Part shown: in pieces, positions 48,161 to 60,358 of the stretch
How the letters are laid out: each line of letters starts with the position of its first letter
Numbering within the stretch: the stretch's first letter is position 1
Made by a program: the position numbers and the translations under genes
The notes under the pieces: model-generated
Database searches by the model: none
What the model was told of the DNA's origin: nothing
Seen by the model: only the letters and a program-made list of their open reading frames with translations
Source of the DNA: Lojkania enalia
Lineage: Eukaryota; Ascomycota; Dothideomycetes; Pleosporales
DNA: 64,000 nt
Assembly: GCA_010094045.1 (NCBI GenBank)
Contig: ML986592.1
Coordinates: 102,506-166,505, forward strand
Direction of reading: 5' to 3'

Positions 48161-51100
48161 CTATGAAATAGTTGGATGTTTTCGTAGCAACTGCAGTATG
48201 ACCTCCTCGTTTGCCCAAGGTTTGTATTTCATAAACCAATTTCCGTCATCACCACGTGTTAAGACTGAGAGCGGATTCATCCTGCCCTCACACATCAAAA
48301 GGCGGCACATCTCTACATCCCCAAGCTGCACAGCTACCTGGAGGGGATTCCGCTGGCTACCGACAATGCCGACGTTGTCATTAGAATCGGCATGCGAAAG
48401 TAGTATTTTTGCGGACTCGTATCGGCCCTGTGAATCCGAGCTGCTCCTGATAATCCGTATGAGGGCTGTGTCTCCTTGGCCATCAGTCCGATCCATGCCC
48501 TTCTGGAAACGGGGAACTAGGAGACGGAACATCGCTGGGTTGCAGCGTCCCGATGCCATATGCAGAACATTTTCACCGTGGGAGTTTACGTATTCAAGAT
48601 GCCCTTCAAAGCCTTCCTCTCTCAGCAAATACTCTACCACACCAACATGGTTTCCCAGAACAGCTTCCCCAATCGATTGAAAGCCACGCAACAATTCAGT
48701 CCTAAGCTCTGACTTATATTGCGCTCGGTTAAATAAACGCTGGATTACGGGCATACAGCCAGCTCGAGCTGCGATGCACAAAAGCTTATTGCCCCACTGC
48801 TCCTCAACGAGTGTGTCCAACACACAATCGATAAGGTCAAATGCCACTTCCCAATTGTTATGGCGCGGTCCAATATGGGACCATTGTTTTATGAGGAGTC
48901 GGAAAAAATCAAGATTCCGAAGCTGGTGACTAAGTTTGCCTTCAAAGAGCGTCCTGAGCCTAGACAAGTCGCCCCACTGCAAAATTTGATCAGCCGCGCC
49001 TTTAGCTGGTAAAGGAAGGTACTTGTCCTTGTCAAAGTTCGAGTTTTCAAGCATATCGTGGAGTATGGCATCTGATCCGTAAAGCGAGGCGATGCTGAGG
49101 GGATCATACAAACGACTGTCAAATTCAAACCTGGCCTTGATTGCGCAGTCTGGGCGACAATTTTGATTGACCCAATTGTGGAGCCGAATTGAGCCTGCTT
49201 GACATAAACTCTCTATCTTTGCTAGGCATGGAAGAGGTCCACTCTCGATGGCTCCGAAATGCTTGAGCCAATGGCTTGATGCATAAACGAAGAACTCACC
49301 AAAACCCCGCTCGGTCGGATCATATCGTATCATATTCTCTTCCCAGGCCTCCCACGTGCAATACCGATCGTACTCGAATGACTCTTCGTCGCTGAATAGG
49401 TCGAATTCTTGAGGCAGCTCATCGATTGCAACTTGCTCTTCAGAAAATATATGAGAGTTGCCGATTTCGTCTAATAGGAGATATTCGATGCATATATCTA
49501 GAATAAATGCCTCCAGGCTCTCCATGTGGAGATGCTTAGTCGCCTGATTAGGTGCCGTCGACGCAGCGGTGCCTTGAAGACGAGGCCATTCCCGGATAAC
49601 AAACTCCCTCACTGATTGATGTACGAGCTGAACTTGACGCTTTCTGACATCTTTGTAGTCGATTCGAGTAATGAAAGGGTGAATCAGACTCATCACCCTT
49701 TGATAATCTACTAGCTGGGCGAGAGCAGCTACCGTAGCGACGTCATGTGGAATTGCAGCCAACGTCACGGCCCAGGCGAGCTCTTGTATGGTGAGAGGTC
49801 TGCATGAGACGGCAAGAAGCCCCAAAGCTAGAGCGGCAAGCTCTTGATTCTCGGGGTCATTTGCTGAGCTTCTTGAAAACAAAGTGAAGTAAAGATTTGA
49901 GAGCTCCTGTGGCAATGGTATTTCCTCTAAAAAAAGTCGCATCGGCCCAAGCGCACTTATTCTGCGAACTTCAATGAGTTCAACTATCATCTTCGTCCAT
50001 ATGGCGCTTCCTTGCGCCATACGAGATAGAGTCTCTACGATAAGGGCTCTGACATCTGCCGACAAATGGGACAATTTCTTTTCAACTGTATGCCGAACGA
50101 TGACAGCATCTCTATGAGCGTCAGAGCTAATGTCAATGCTAGCTACTTCGCCCAACTGCTGCAATATCTCTTCTTCAGGGCGGGAAGAGAGTACAATTTT
50201 GAGCCTCGGTGTCTTCCGCGATAAAGTGCTCAACAATTTGAAAAGAGTCTTTCGCGATGCCCTACCGCACTCATCCAGGCCATCAATAATGATGAATAGT
50301 GGGCGATCGAGTGTTTCCAACACTTTCTCAAGGAACTCCTCCAACTTTCTTGTACTTGTTGCTGGCTCAAGGATCCCGGTAGCTTGATTCTCCTTATACC
50401 AGTCATAGAATGTTTTCTTTAGACCAGAGAGCTGTTCAACGAGTGATAGAACCAGTGCAGAGAATATGTGGACAGCTTGCCCAGTCTCGTCGTCTCGGCA
50501 ATAGTAATAGCATACCTTGGGCCTAGGTAGTTGGTGCTCATTTCTTCGACTCAGTTCGTCCACAAGGAATGCCATCGCAACCGATTTTCCACAGCCCATC
50601 TCACCAAGAATTACTAATTTCTGGGAATTGGAGGCACGATACCAGTTAGTGAAGTTAGGATGTGTAAGCAGAAATTCACAAGCCTCGTCGGTTCGAAGGT
50701 CTTGCAACTGTACATGGTATCGACTCTGCACATTAATTTTGCCACTACCAAGCCACCTAGCAACTGCAGTCGCATGAGTTTGCATTTATCATATGTGAGT
50801 TCACGAGAACTTACTTTCACGGTCGTAGAGCATAGTCTTAATATCCTCAACGATCTCCCAAGTCGCTTTTTCTATAAGTTTTCGAAGAGTATCAGCATGT
50901 TTTAGGAAGTCTTGGATAATATTTGGTAGACGGTCAGTCTCCAATATCATCTTTATTGCCAATTTTCTTCCTCTTCTAGTGAGAATCTCGTGTGCAGCTT
51001 TGTAGAATTCTAAAATTTGTTGATACACAGATACGAGTGCCTACAAACATTAGGAATGCATTGAAAAATTCATCGCGGATTACCTTATGGATGTCTGTCT

Positions 51101-51944
51101 TGTTTGTTCTCTGGCCAAGTGTATCACAATCGTCAATGTAAGAAATCTGCTCTAGCATTTCCCCAATTTGCTTTGCAAACTCCAAGTCGGCGGTGGCGAA
51201 GGTTATAGCAATCTGCGTTCAGACAAGTCAATAATTTCGATGTACTCGTCAGCATGGGCGTAACCATTCAATAAAATAAGCTTACCGCGGTCACACCACT
51301 GACCACACCGAAAACAGTTTTCGCTGTTGGATCTAGACTGCCCAGGGGAGAGGCTAAGTCTAATGCCAGCTTGAACCTCTCAAGCGGTACTTGTATGGAG
51401 CGTAAATATGCCACACCGCGTAGGAATGCTGACTCCTGTGTTGCCTCTTTGTCGATCTCCTCAAGATCCCTAAATAATTGCGCGGCATTGCTGCCCATGA
51501 GAATAGCGGCATCTATATCTTTACCAAGACTATCTACTGCTTCACGGTAGGCTGCGCTCCAAAGATCCGAGGAAACTATCACACTGCTAACATCATCACC
51601 GAGAGCTGATTCGTTGGTGGAGTCCTGATCAAGATGATTTGCGTCAAGAGCACTGTGATTTGGTAGAGTATGAGCGTCATCGTCTCTGGTGGTGGCGAAC
51701 TCTATAGACACGTCGCCTGCTTGATTGGAAGGTTGCGAGCCAGCATTGCTGGCTTGATTAGCAGAATTTACTGAGCAAGATGTGAAACTCACTTATGTAC
51801 AATCCTTGAACTTGAACCGGGTCTTTGTGGCGATTGAGGGCTGGCATCGTTCGAATGATGCTGTAATTTACGGCGAAACCGATTCAGCCGCACGGACAAC
51901 CCGCGCCGGAAACTCCCCCTCTGTGTGGATGAAGAAGATGCCAT
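48161..51944 (-). CDS. Fungal NLR-like STAND protein: helical N-domain, NACHT, ankyrin-like C-terminus
   Basis: This is a signal-transducing NTPase of the fungal NOD-like receptor group, which includes non-self recognition and cell-death regulators. Five exons join with introns 51749-51792, 51213-51285, 51041-51083 and 50764-50814, giving 1190 residues; the length divides by three. Residues about 70-275 form an alpha-helical N-terminal domain (LWSAAYREAVDSLGKDI...FATADLEFAKQIGEML...) resembling the Goodbye/NWD-type domains that precede NACHT in fungi. NACHT follows, with Walker A GEMGCGKS, Walker B LFIIIDGLDEC and a sensor-like IVLSSRPEEE. After a winged-helix-like region, the last 250 residues have ankyrin-like repeats (HGENVLHMASGRCNPAMFRLL, NPLQVAVQLGDVEMCRLLM). 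The short basic N-terminus (exon 1) is the least certain part. Confidence 0.85.
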
Positions 51945-52868
51945 AGTAACGGAGAAATATTGACCTACTTGGAGTAGGTGCGCTTCTGGAGCCCTTAGTC
52001 AGGCAGACTGGACCGTATGTGACTGGAATGTGAGAGATAGGGGGCCGTCTGTACCTTATAATCCCATCGTATTGGCCGCCAAGAAAAGCAAACAGGATCG
52101 CAGTGAGTCCGATTGGGTAAACCTTATCCCAGGCGCTTGCAGAGTTTGCAGATAATGCATTTCTCTCCGAGCGACCAATATTTGATTGAGCGTCCTAGAG
52201 CAGTGAGCTCGCTGCCGCAGCAAAACAAGAGATTTCGCTTAGGGTAGCTGACAAGTGTGGGATACGACAATTGCTTAGGTATCTCTCACGCTCGAAGGAC
52301 TGATTAGTTTGATTCTACTCGGTTCGGGTGCGATTCTTACACACCTATTTGCGGACACAGCCGAGGCGTTGCTGACCAGGGCGGCAGGGCCCACTTGTTC
52401 CCTCGCCGCCCGCTTGTGGTCTAGCTTCTATTTACAATGATGTACTATGCGTTTCGTCTCAAGAGTCGACGCATATATGCCTGTGTTGCGGCTACTAGCA
52501 TATCTATAAGGTGACAGCTGTCATGCGCTTTTTGGGGGTTGAATTCTTGCTATTGTTGTGATTTTAGAACAGGGCCTTTCAGACACTCGAGAGGACGATA
52601 GGGTGGTATTTGTCTTTAGCTGAGAATGGTCACCGGAGAAAAATTAGCCCGTTCGCAAAAATCACACGAGTTGGCAATGTTAGCTGGTCTCTACCCATCA
52701 AATCAGTAGAAGAATCAAGCATCGCCTGCTACCTCGAATCAGTCGCCGCTTATATTTTCTAACCGGGTCGAAATTCTTGCATCATCGGCTTCTCCCTAAC
52801 TGGCGATAGTTGAAAAAGATTTTATCGCGCATCAATACGCTTCCTACGTCGCGAACAACGAATCGTCA
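51945..52868. other. Divergent upstream region of the NLR and F-box-like genes
   Basis: These 924 bases lie between two divergent start codons and so should hold both promoters. No coding or repeated structure is seen. Confidence 0.5.
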
Positions 52869-53579
52869 ATGGATGCCAAAAAAAAGAGCACTACAACCTC
52901 GACAACATCCTCCCAGTCCTCGAAGTCAGCGGGCTCAGCTCAGGTCAACTTTCTCGACTTACCTAAAGGGGTTCGCAATAAAATTTACAGTAGAGTTCTC
53001 ATTGTACCGCATCCACTCTTTCTTTTTCAAGAGCCTGGTTGTCGAGTAGAGACATTTGCCCCCGACAGACCTTTCCGATGGCTTGCATTACTATACACCA
53101 ACCGGCAAATATCCCATGAGGCTAGCGCAGTACTCTATAGAATAAATCACTTTCATCTTGTGGATATCACGGAGCAACAATTCGGCCTCCTACGGTCATT
53201 TTTAGACTGCATTGGGCATGTGAACGCAGCTTCACTATCCCACTTAGATATCAACTTCCCAGTCGTAGAAAGTATAGATGGCAAACCAGGAGCGCTTAAG
53301 CTCAGAGACGACAATCTGCAGAGTTTGGAACTCCTCCGACACAACTGTACCACTCTATCGACGCTGGAGGCCCTCATTCACAGCAAAAACTTTAGTATCT
53401 TCAGAAAGACAGACGATTTTCTTCGGGAGGCATTGCTGCTGATTGACGCGCAATTCAGAGCCATCTCCTCACTGAAAAAGATCATCATTCGAGTCACAGT
53501 TTATGATAAAATCCCGACTTCAGCAACGGACTATATGGAAGGGCTTGGATGGGTAGTTGTGTTCGGCAGCAAGAATTAA
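52869..53579 (+). CDS. F-box-like / 2EXR-type protein
   Basis: This is a single-exon frame of 236 residues. After a Ser/Thr-rich leader comes FLDLPKGVRNKIYSRVLI, the F-box-like opening seen in the large fungal 2EXR and F-box-like families. It is followed by LALLYTNRQISHEASAVLY, the second conserved block of these proteins. The rest is a probable alpha/beta region ending in VVFGSKN. Such proteins are often assigned to ubiquitin-ligase adaptor roles, but the substrate and even SCF membership are unknown. It is divergent from the NLR. Confidence 0.75.
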   Translation: MDAKKKSTTTSTTSSQSSKSAGSAQVNFLDLPKGVRNKIYSRVLIVPHPLFLFQEPGCRVETFAPDRPFRWLALLYTNRQISHEASAVLYRINHFHLVDITEQQFGLLRSFLDCIGHVNAASLSHLDINFPVVESIDGKPGALKLRDDNLQSLELLRHNCTTLSTLEALIHSKNFSIFRKTDDFLREALLLIDAQFRAISSLKKIIIRVTVYDKIPTSATDYMEGLGWVVVFGSKN

Positions 53580-54559
53580 TGCCAGCAATGGGACTGGGGC
53601 ATAAGCTCACCTGCACTAAATTCTGCTTGACGTTCTGAACCTGAAGTAGAAAAAGAGAATGGTGCCGAAGGTTTCGCGGGGTCCATGTGAATTGGTTGCT
53701 GCTGTACGGGTAACTCTAAATCGACATGAGAATTTCATGCAATGTGTGGCACGTTAATACTCTTTTAAGTTCGGGCTCATCAGAGAAGAAATCTTAATTT
53801 CCTTGGGGTGGCGACACATTTCTCATCTCTGTGTCGGACCGTTGTCTGACATATTGCTAGCTGCTTGAAGGCCTGGTGGAGAACGCTTGTAGATAGTGAT
53901 GTTGTCCTTGAAAGAGAAGAGCTAGTTGAAAGTATAAACCTGAAGCGAAATCCTGGTAGGAAAGGCGCTCAAAAGTACTAGCGTCATGAGGTAGAAAACG
54001 TGCTTATCTTCTGGCCCCCGCGGCAGGCAGACCGGTGTGTAACTTAGCTGAAGCGCACTATGCGGTTCAGAGGGTTGGAGAATGGGGACCTGGCTAGCTA
54101 CTTTTCTAAAGGCACGTCGTTGGTGGCAGTATAGAACGTGGTAGACAGCACGGCTGGGATGCCTAGTGAGCGGCCTAGTCGTTTCAGCTTACGAGCTGGT
54201 GTCGGTGTGGGGGGCGGTGAAGAATGCGCACGATTATCCCCAAGCGATTGATAGATCCTCGGGAAAATGAGCGAAATGAGTTTCAAAGTGAGGCAAACAC
54301 CTTGTTCCTTCACTGCCCAATATGAATAGATGTAGAAAAGAATTTTAAGATAGCGGCTGTTTGTAATCAAACAGAAACAATATCGGTAGGGAGTTCATTT
54401 TCAGAGCATAGCAGCGTAGCAACCTTCGCACCACTCTCCTCACAAATAAACCAGAATTTTAAATACTACAAATGTGTAATTTTTCATTATCGATTACATA
54501 CATTACGAGCAAAAGTTAAACATTGCATACACTACAGGTGTGCCCTTCATTAAACATAC
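53580..54559. other. Intergenic region between convergent genes
   Basis: Two genes converge here. No gene was recognised; a 90-codon minus-strand frame at 54098-54370 shows no resemblance. Confidence 0.5.
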
Positions 54560-57500
54560 TCAGAGCATACTCCTCCGTTTAGCCAACATATCGAACTGCC
54601 TCTTGGTCCTAGAACCCCTTTTACTCTCCGATGTATGTTCCCCATCCATTTCTAGATCCATTGCCCCGGCAGTCCATACGTTCCCCCCTTGCTCCTTCTT
54701 ATCTCCGAATTGAAATCCTCCAACTTTACTTTTCATCCACTCCCAGCCTACTCCAAAGAAGCCAAACACCCCACCTTTGCCCTCATCAAGCTTTGCGCAA
54801 CTAGGATCAGGCATCCCGTCGTTTCCATTCAAATGCGGCATACCATGCACATGCTTTTCGCCCTCGTACACCTCTCCTTTCTCCCCAGATTCCATATAAA
54901 GATGATCGCCTTCCGTATTCACGAACCAATTGACCTTGTATTGTTTGCCGTCAGGGCCCCCACCACAGGACCCCGCAAGGTGATAGGAAGGCGGTGAGTT
55001 TACGGCGAGGGCGAAGAGGTTCGGTGGTTCGCTAAAGTCGGTGACGAGGCCGCGGTGCGAGAGGAAGTAGGCAAGGACGAAGATATTCAGGAGGAAAACG
55101 AGAAGGAGGACGACGAGCCAACCCTTTGAGATTTGGTCAGTGCCGCCAGAGCCGTATTGTTGGTCTTTAATCATGGCGTTAAAGTATTGGGATTGTGGCT
55201 CCATGAGGATATGTTGGGTGTAATTCTGTGGATTGTTAATGCTTATTGTAGTAAATGCGAGGTTGAGTAAGCGAGTCATGTAGGCAGCCGATTTGAGCCA
55301 GGAGGAAGATCGTATTGATGTGGAATTAACCATCAATTCAAAAGTTCCAATGGGTAGGTTACCACAGGTAGGGCGAGGCCTTCAAAGGAATCAACATACC
55401 CAAAACTCAACGAATGGAGTGTCCAGGGCCCCCATTAAAATTGTACACCCCGACATAACCGCCAAAGCTTCCGCAGGACTAGGCAGGGCCGGGCTGAGAT
55501 CGTAATCGCCATCGTTATTCTTTTGTAAAATCAATTGAGTCAGTAGTCTAGAGTTGCTAGCATTCGCGTCCATGATTCCAGTGTTCAGGGACATGCTATT
55601 CGACCAGTCGAAGCCGATATCTTTCCAATCGCTCACTCTCAGATTCTGAGTGGCGTTGCTGAGACTCTTTATATACGCCATATTGTCGTTTTCATCTTCG
55701 CAATAGGCCCCCATCGAGCCACCCGAGCCCGTAGCATTATACTCTGTGCTGCAGAAAGGCGTCATAGAGACTTTAACCTGACATAGGAAGTATTGGCCTT
55801 CATAATTCTTGGTGGCATCCGCCCCGCCTTGGCCAAGCAGGTAGATCGTATCTCGTCCCCATGGAAAACTTGTGTGGTTCATAATGGTATTGAAAGGCAT
55901 CGGGAGCCTAGCAAAAACAGGCGGATAATCGAGCCTACTCACATCGTCTTTCTTGGTCCAGCCGAAGAGCTTGTCAACTTTAGTTGTATTCTTGGTCGAG
56001 ACATTGCTTGACAGGATGGGCCAGTTGTTGATGTCGACAGTTTCGTTGTTATGCCACTCATCATAAACGATGGGGGCCAATTCTTCCTTTTCCATATTTG
56101 CGCATAGAACATGCATGACCGGAGATGGTACCGATGCACGTAAGAAGTATATACCTTCTGAATTAAGCTCTTCGGGTTGCAGGATACCATTTCGCTGATC
56201 ACGTGCGGCTTGAAAGACTCCGGAATGTGGCATGGCGAGAGAGACATTATTGATCGCTCGCTTGTACTTTCGCGAAATCTCCTTTGTGTCAATTATGTTA
56301 ATCCACTGTGCTGTAATCGAAGTGTTCTCGTGCAACAAACCGAATCCTGGGGGTCTCTTTGATTGGTCTGTAGTACCATTGCCACGATTCGCTTGCTTAT
56401 TCCAAGAAGCTAGGTAACGCTGGTAATTGTGGTACCCTTGAGCTGCGTGTTCGATCTGTAGACATGTGCTACCGCCTATTTCAGGTGTGTCTGAACGGAT
56501 CGGCGTCTCGCAAATTTCTTTGATGTAATTTGTGTTGGAAAAGGAAGACTTCACTTGGCCTACCAAGATCCTGTGGTCCCAGCTGCCGAACCTCAAGGAT
56601 GGCTGCACTATTAGTTTGTTAGCTAAATGTATTCGGTCATTGAAAGTTTGACTGACCAAGGGCTGTAGCAGCAGGGGCATAAAGGGTTGATAGGACAGCA
56701 CTGAGCAAGCTCAATATGCCCAGGACGGTGATTCCAGCATACTTTGCCGTCTCCCAGTGGGTGATCAATACCCCTGGTTGCACAACCCATCTCCACATAC
56801 TCAATTCCGAGAGCGTGACACCCCTGCCATGGTCCTTCATAAACGCCCGTCGGCTGAGGACTTGCCCTAGAAAGGCCACAAACGAAGTCACGAAAGACAA
56901 TTCAATGAGCTTCGCCATGACAGAGGTGAGCACGATGGCGTCAGCTGGTTTCAAGGATCCATGAGTTGTGATTGTTTTACCGTACCGAGGGCCCTTCCAG
57001 GCAAGGCCGAGAAATATGCCGGAGAAAACCGTGGAAAATAGACAAATTATGATGACGGTGATGGAGAGCCAGGTGAACGACGGATGATAGAAGGGATTCT
57101 GCGTAGGACACTCTTGGTTAGGACGAAAGTCGACTATCGAATCGGTTAGTATCATTCTCAAAAAGGAAAATGTATGCTCACCCTCGTAAGCGGACTTGAT
57201 GGATGGTGACCCCTTGTGTAACCGCTGCGTATCCGCTTCGTGTATAAACCGCTGATAATCCCCGCTCTCACTACTCCTGCTCTTCTTCAGCACACCTCTT
57301 CCAGACTCCTTATACCCTCCCGTATCCTCCTTCGGACTGAGCCTCTCCCTTCTCAAATCCGGCGTACTTCCGGCAGAGTCCCTCGGAAATCCTCCCATCA
57401 GCGGATCGCCAGTTCCCGGTGGGCTCAACGTAAAAGAAGGGCTCCTTATCGAAGGGCTCTTCATTGCGCCAACGGGCACTCTTGGAATAGTTTGTATCGA

Positions 57501-57848
57501 GACCCGTTTCGAGGCGGCATATTGTGAAGCGCCAGGGCTACCGATACCAAGCCCGCTCCCCGATCGCCTCGAAAAGGTATCCGATATACTATCTTCCTCG
57601 TCTTCTTCGTGTAGCACATTAGCATACTCATTTCTTCTACCAGCAGCCGTTGCATCACTCTGTATTCTCTCGTATCCGGGTCGCGAAATCGATTTGGGAG
57701 GACTAGATGGCGGCGAAACGTACGGATTTACCGTGGAAAACCCGAAGGAACGAGACCGTGGAGAGAAACCGGGCGACGGCAATGCATGGGTGCTGGCTGT
57801 GTCAGATAAGGCCGAGGACTCGCGGATGAGTGGCCGTCGGTCGGCCAT
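54560..57848 (-). CDS. Large multi-pass membrane protein with glycosylated extracytoplasmic domain (unknown function)
   Basis: The start at ATG 57848 (MADRRPLIRESSALSD) gives 1005 residues after removal of introns at about 57135-57182, an intron of 49 nt ending near 56592, and 55226-55399; the length divides by three. The first 230 residues are Ser/Pro/Arg-rich and probably cytoplasmic. Three or four helices follow (WLSITVIIICLFSTVFSGIF, ADAIVLTSVMAKLIEL, AGITVLGILSLLSAVLSTLY). A domain of about 400 residues has many N-glycosylation sequons (NNVS, NNET, NTTK, NHTS, NATG) and several Cys. After a helix around SPAEALAVMSGCTILMGALD, it ends with GWLVVLLLVFLLNIFVLAYF and a Gly-rich tail. This architecture is shared by an uncharacterised conserved family of filamentous ascomycetes as I recall it; no function is known to me. 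Confidence 0.75.
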
Positions 57849-59183
57849 GGCATATAGGACTAATAGTGCCACTCAATTGCCCCGCTGGACACCTGGGGTT
57901 TCAGCCCTGTTGCGTTTCTCGCGCGTATGAACGGCCTAGAAGCCGCAATGGCTGTCGTACATACGAGTACGATGTGATCGCGTACGACGCTAGCGGGGCT
58001 GATGGTGCGGAAGATGGCGACCACCCGGCGATGCGACGAGAGTTGGTCCGATACCACGGAATGTTGGATTGAGGAGCGGCACGAGTGTAAGGTTGAAAAG
58101 AAAGAAGGAAACAAGGCAGGCGTGAGTCTTGCGCAGGGCTTCAGGTTCAGACAGGCGCACCAGGGCTAAAGAGGAGACGTTGTGTGGCTGGCTTGATGGT
58201 GCATCGAGCCGTGTTGTGGCGCGAGAATCGGCCCCCACAGCCCGTGTGGAATTTGGTTTCTTATTTGCATGTTGCATCATAGCCATCATGGGATGTCAGA
58301 TTAAGGTTTTCAGACAACGTTTGGAAACTCTAGGGGCGGCGCGGGGATCGGGAGTGCGCTGTAGAGTGCGGGCCGTTCCTTCGCAGCGCGGCTAGGTTGG
58401 CACAGTAGCCAGGAGGCCCGTCGGTCCGTCTTATCTTCACCAGGACAGCTTGTGTCTCCAAACCTTCCGACTAAAAGCTGTCTCCCGTCTCATCCGCTAT
58501 CAAAGCATATATTTTTGAAGACACGGCCCGTTGTTAGGACGCTTGGATAGATGTCTCATCGAGACCAGGATGGCCCATCTTGGCTCCTTCTTCCACACGG
58601 ATGGCTCAGGTCATTTGTAGAACAAATTGTTATAGGGAATCGAAACAAAGGTCGCTAGCCGCCGACTGCAGCTCGATCAAAACACGTTGTTTTCAATAAT
58701 TTAATTTATCCATAGAATTTTCCACAACCGCGCCGACTTCCGTCTTACACGTGCAAACATCGTACGCATGCGATGACCACTCCATCTGGAAAGGAAATGG
58801 CTACTCTCTGCTATAGGATTTATCATGTGCTGCAAAGGGAGCAATCGATGAATGCAGGCTCGTCCGACTGTGGCCTTGGTTTGATGCCATGCGATGGAGA
58901 GGGACGAGTTTACGGTCCGACGCGTAGCGATCGATGGGTTAGGTGGGCGCCTCTAGGAAACGTCGGTGGACGGAAAACGATGGAATGTATTGGGGGGGTA
59001 CGGTAGTGAGGGGGTTTTGAAAGATAACTGGTTTAACGTGGGCGATAGGACGTATTTCACCTAACTAGCAACGGAGCCAATGTCATGTCGCATCTCCTAG
59101 AATTATTGGACGACGATACTAATTATCTGTTACCCGAAATGTCTATAAAGAACGTCATTTTCGCAGCCCATTCCGTCTGTCCT
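57849..59183. other. Intergenic region
   Basis: The left part should hold the promoter of the membrane-protein gene. Several GC-rich open frames occur on both strands but mirror each other and have no family resemblance. Confidence 0.5.
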
Positions 59184-60358
59184 TCATCCAATTTGCTCAA
59201 CATGCTGATCGACTAGGCACTTCCAATCACTACTTCCATAGTAAATTGTGTGTCCATCATTATGCGTCTGCTGGCCCGTGCTGCGAATAGTATCACCCAA
59301 TTGCCAAAACAAATCGCCTGCCATCCCACTATCCTTCAAACCCAAACTCGTTTTCTGCCAGCCGCTTTCCACCGGACAATGATCCGCTGCATTCGTGACT
59401 CCATACTCCTCGAATAAGCAAGGCTTATTGAGCTGCTGGCAGATCTTTGCGTGTGCCGAAATCCATCCATTGCCGAAAGAATTTGAGACACCCCAAGACG
59501 AGGGGTATAGATGGAAGGTCCCGAAAGAAATATTTGGCAGAGCGAGGTTGGCAGCCCAATCTATTCCCTCACCGTACTGGTAGGGATATGATCCATCGCC
59601 TTGAAGTCCAAATCCTTCGTCTCCTGCTGTAATCATATGGTCGGGATCAAGCGAGCGGATATAGTTCGAAGTGTTTCGAATCCAGTTCGTGAGGACGGAG
59701 GTCTGGCAGCCCTGGCACCTGGGCTCGTTTGCCAATTCCCAGGCAAAGACGGCGGTAGAGGTTCTATAACGATTGACGACCGTCTTGATATAGTTCTGGT
59801 ACAGTGATTGGCAGCGAGAGGCCTGGTACCACTGTGCATTACTGTTCACTCCACAAGCCGAAAAATAGGCTGCCATGCCGCCGTAGTCTGTCCAATTATT
59901 GACAAAGTTGATAATCAACTTGATGCCATACTTCTCAGCACTTCGTACCACGGCGTCAAGGCGTTGCAATCCGTTGGCGCCCGTATTGATGGCGGCCGAG
60001 GAGCCAGAAAAGGCTTGGAAATATACTGTCCCGGAGCCGGGTATTTGTTTGACGTCATTGAAGCCCCAGATGCGGAGGATCTTGTGGCCAGAAGACTGAA
60101 GATGCGACATGATTGTGTCGACATCATTGTCGTTTGTTAAGAATGGAATCCAGTAGCTATTAGTTCCTGCGTAGTCTAGATGATAGCATTAGCCGCATTG
60201 CATGCTTGACGGTGTGAAGGAAGATGACTACATTTTGTGACGCCATCAATGTTGAATTTCGTGCCATCGGCTTTTGATATCGAAGCTCGATGAACATGGT
60301 TAGTCCCTGGCAGGGCTGCCACGGCACCAGCCAGCAAAAGAAGTCCGGTGATCTTCAT
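59184..60358 (-). CDS. Secreted GH5 endo-beta-1,4-mannanase
   Basis: This enzyme hydrolyses internal beta-1,4-mannosidic bonds of plant mannans outside the cell. There are 372 residues with one intron (60176-60231), across which [15 protein letters not shown] is rebuilt. [20 protein letters not shown] is a signal peptide, likely cut near residue 16. Family landmarks are the opening GTNSYW, the [11 protein letters not shown] strand, the acid/base Glu in [17 protein letters not shown], and the nucleophile Glu in CLFEEYG. It ends [10 protein letters not shown]...[14 protein letters not shown]. No cellulose-binding module is present. It resembles the fungal GH5_7 mannanases; a close beta-1,4-glucanase relative is less likely. 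All key residues are present, so it should be active. Confidence 0.9.

Noticed and set aside
55391..56701. A separate gene formed by the middle open frame of the membrane-protein locus
   Set aside because: Splices on both sides restore one frame with the flanking frames and a total length divisible by three, so it is an internal exon.
58129..58395. 88-codon plus-strand frame upstream of the membrane-protein gene
   Set aside because: It is GC-rich and mirrored by a minus-strand frame, with no resemblance.
59395..60140. Plus-strand frames within the mannanase locus
   Set aside because: They are antisense to the clear GH5 coding sequence.
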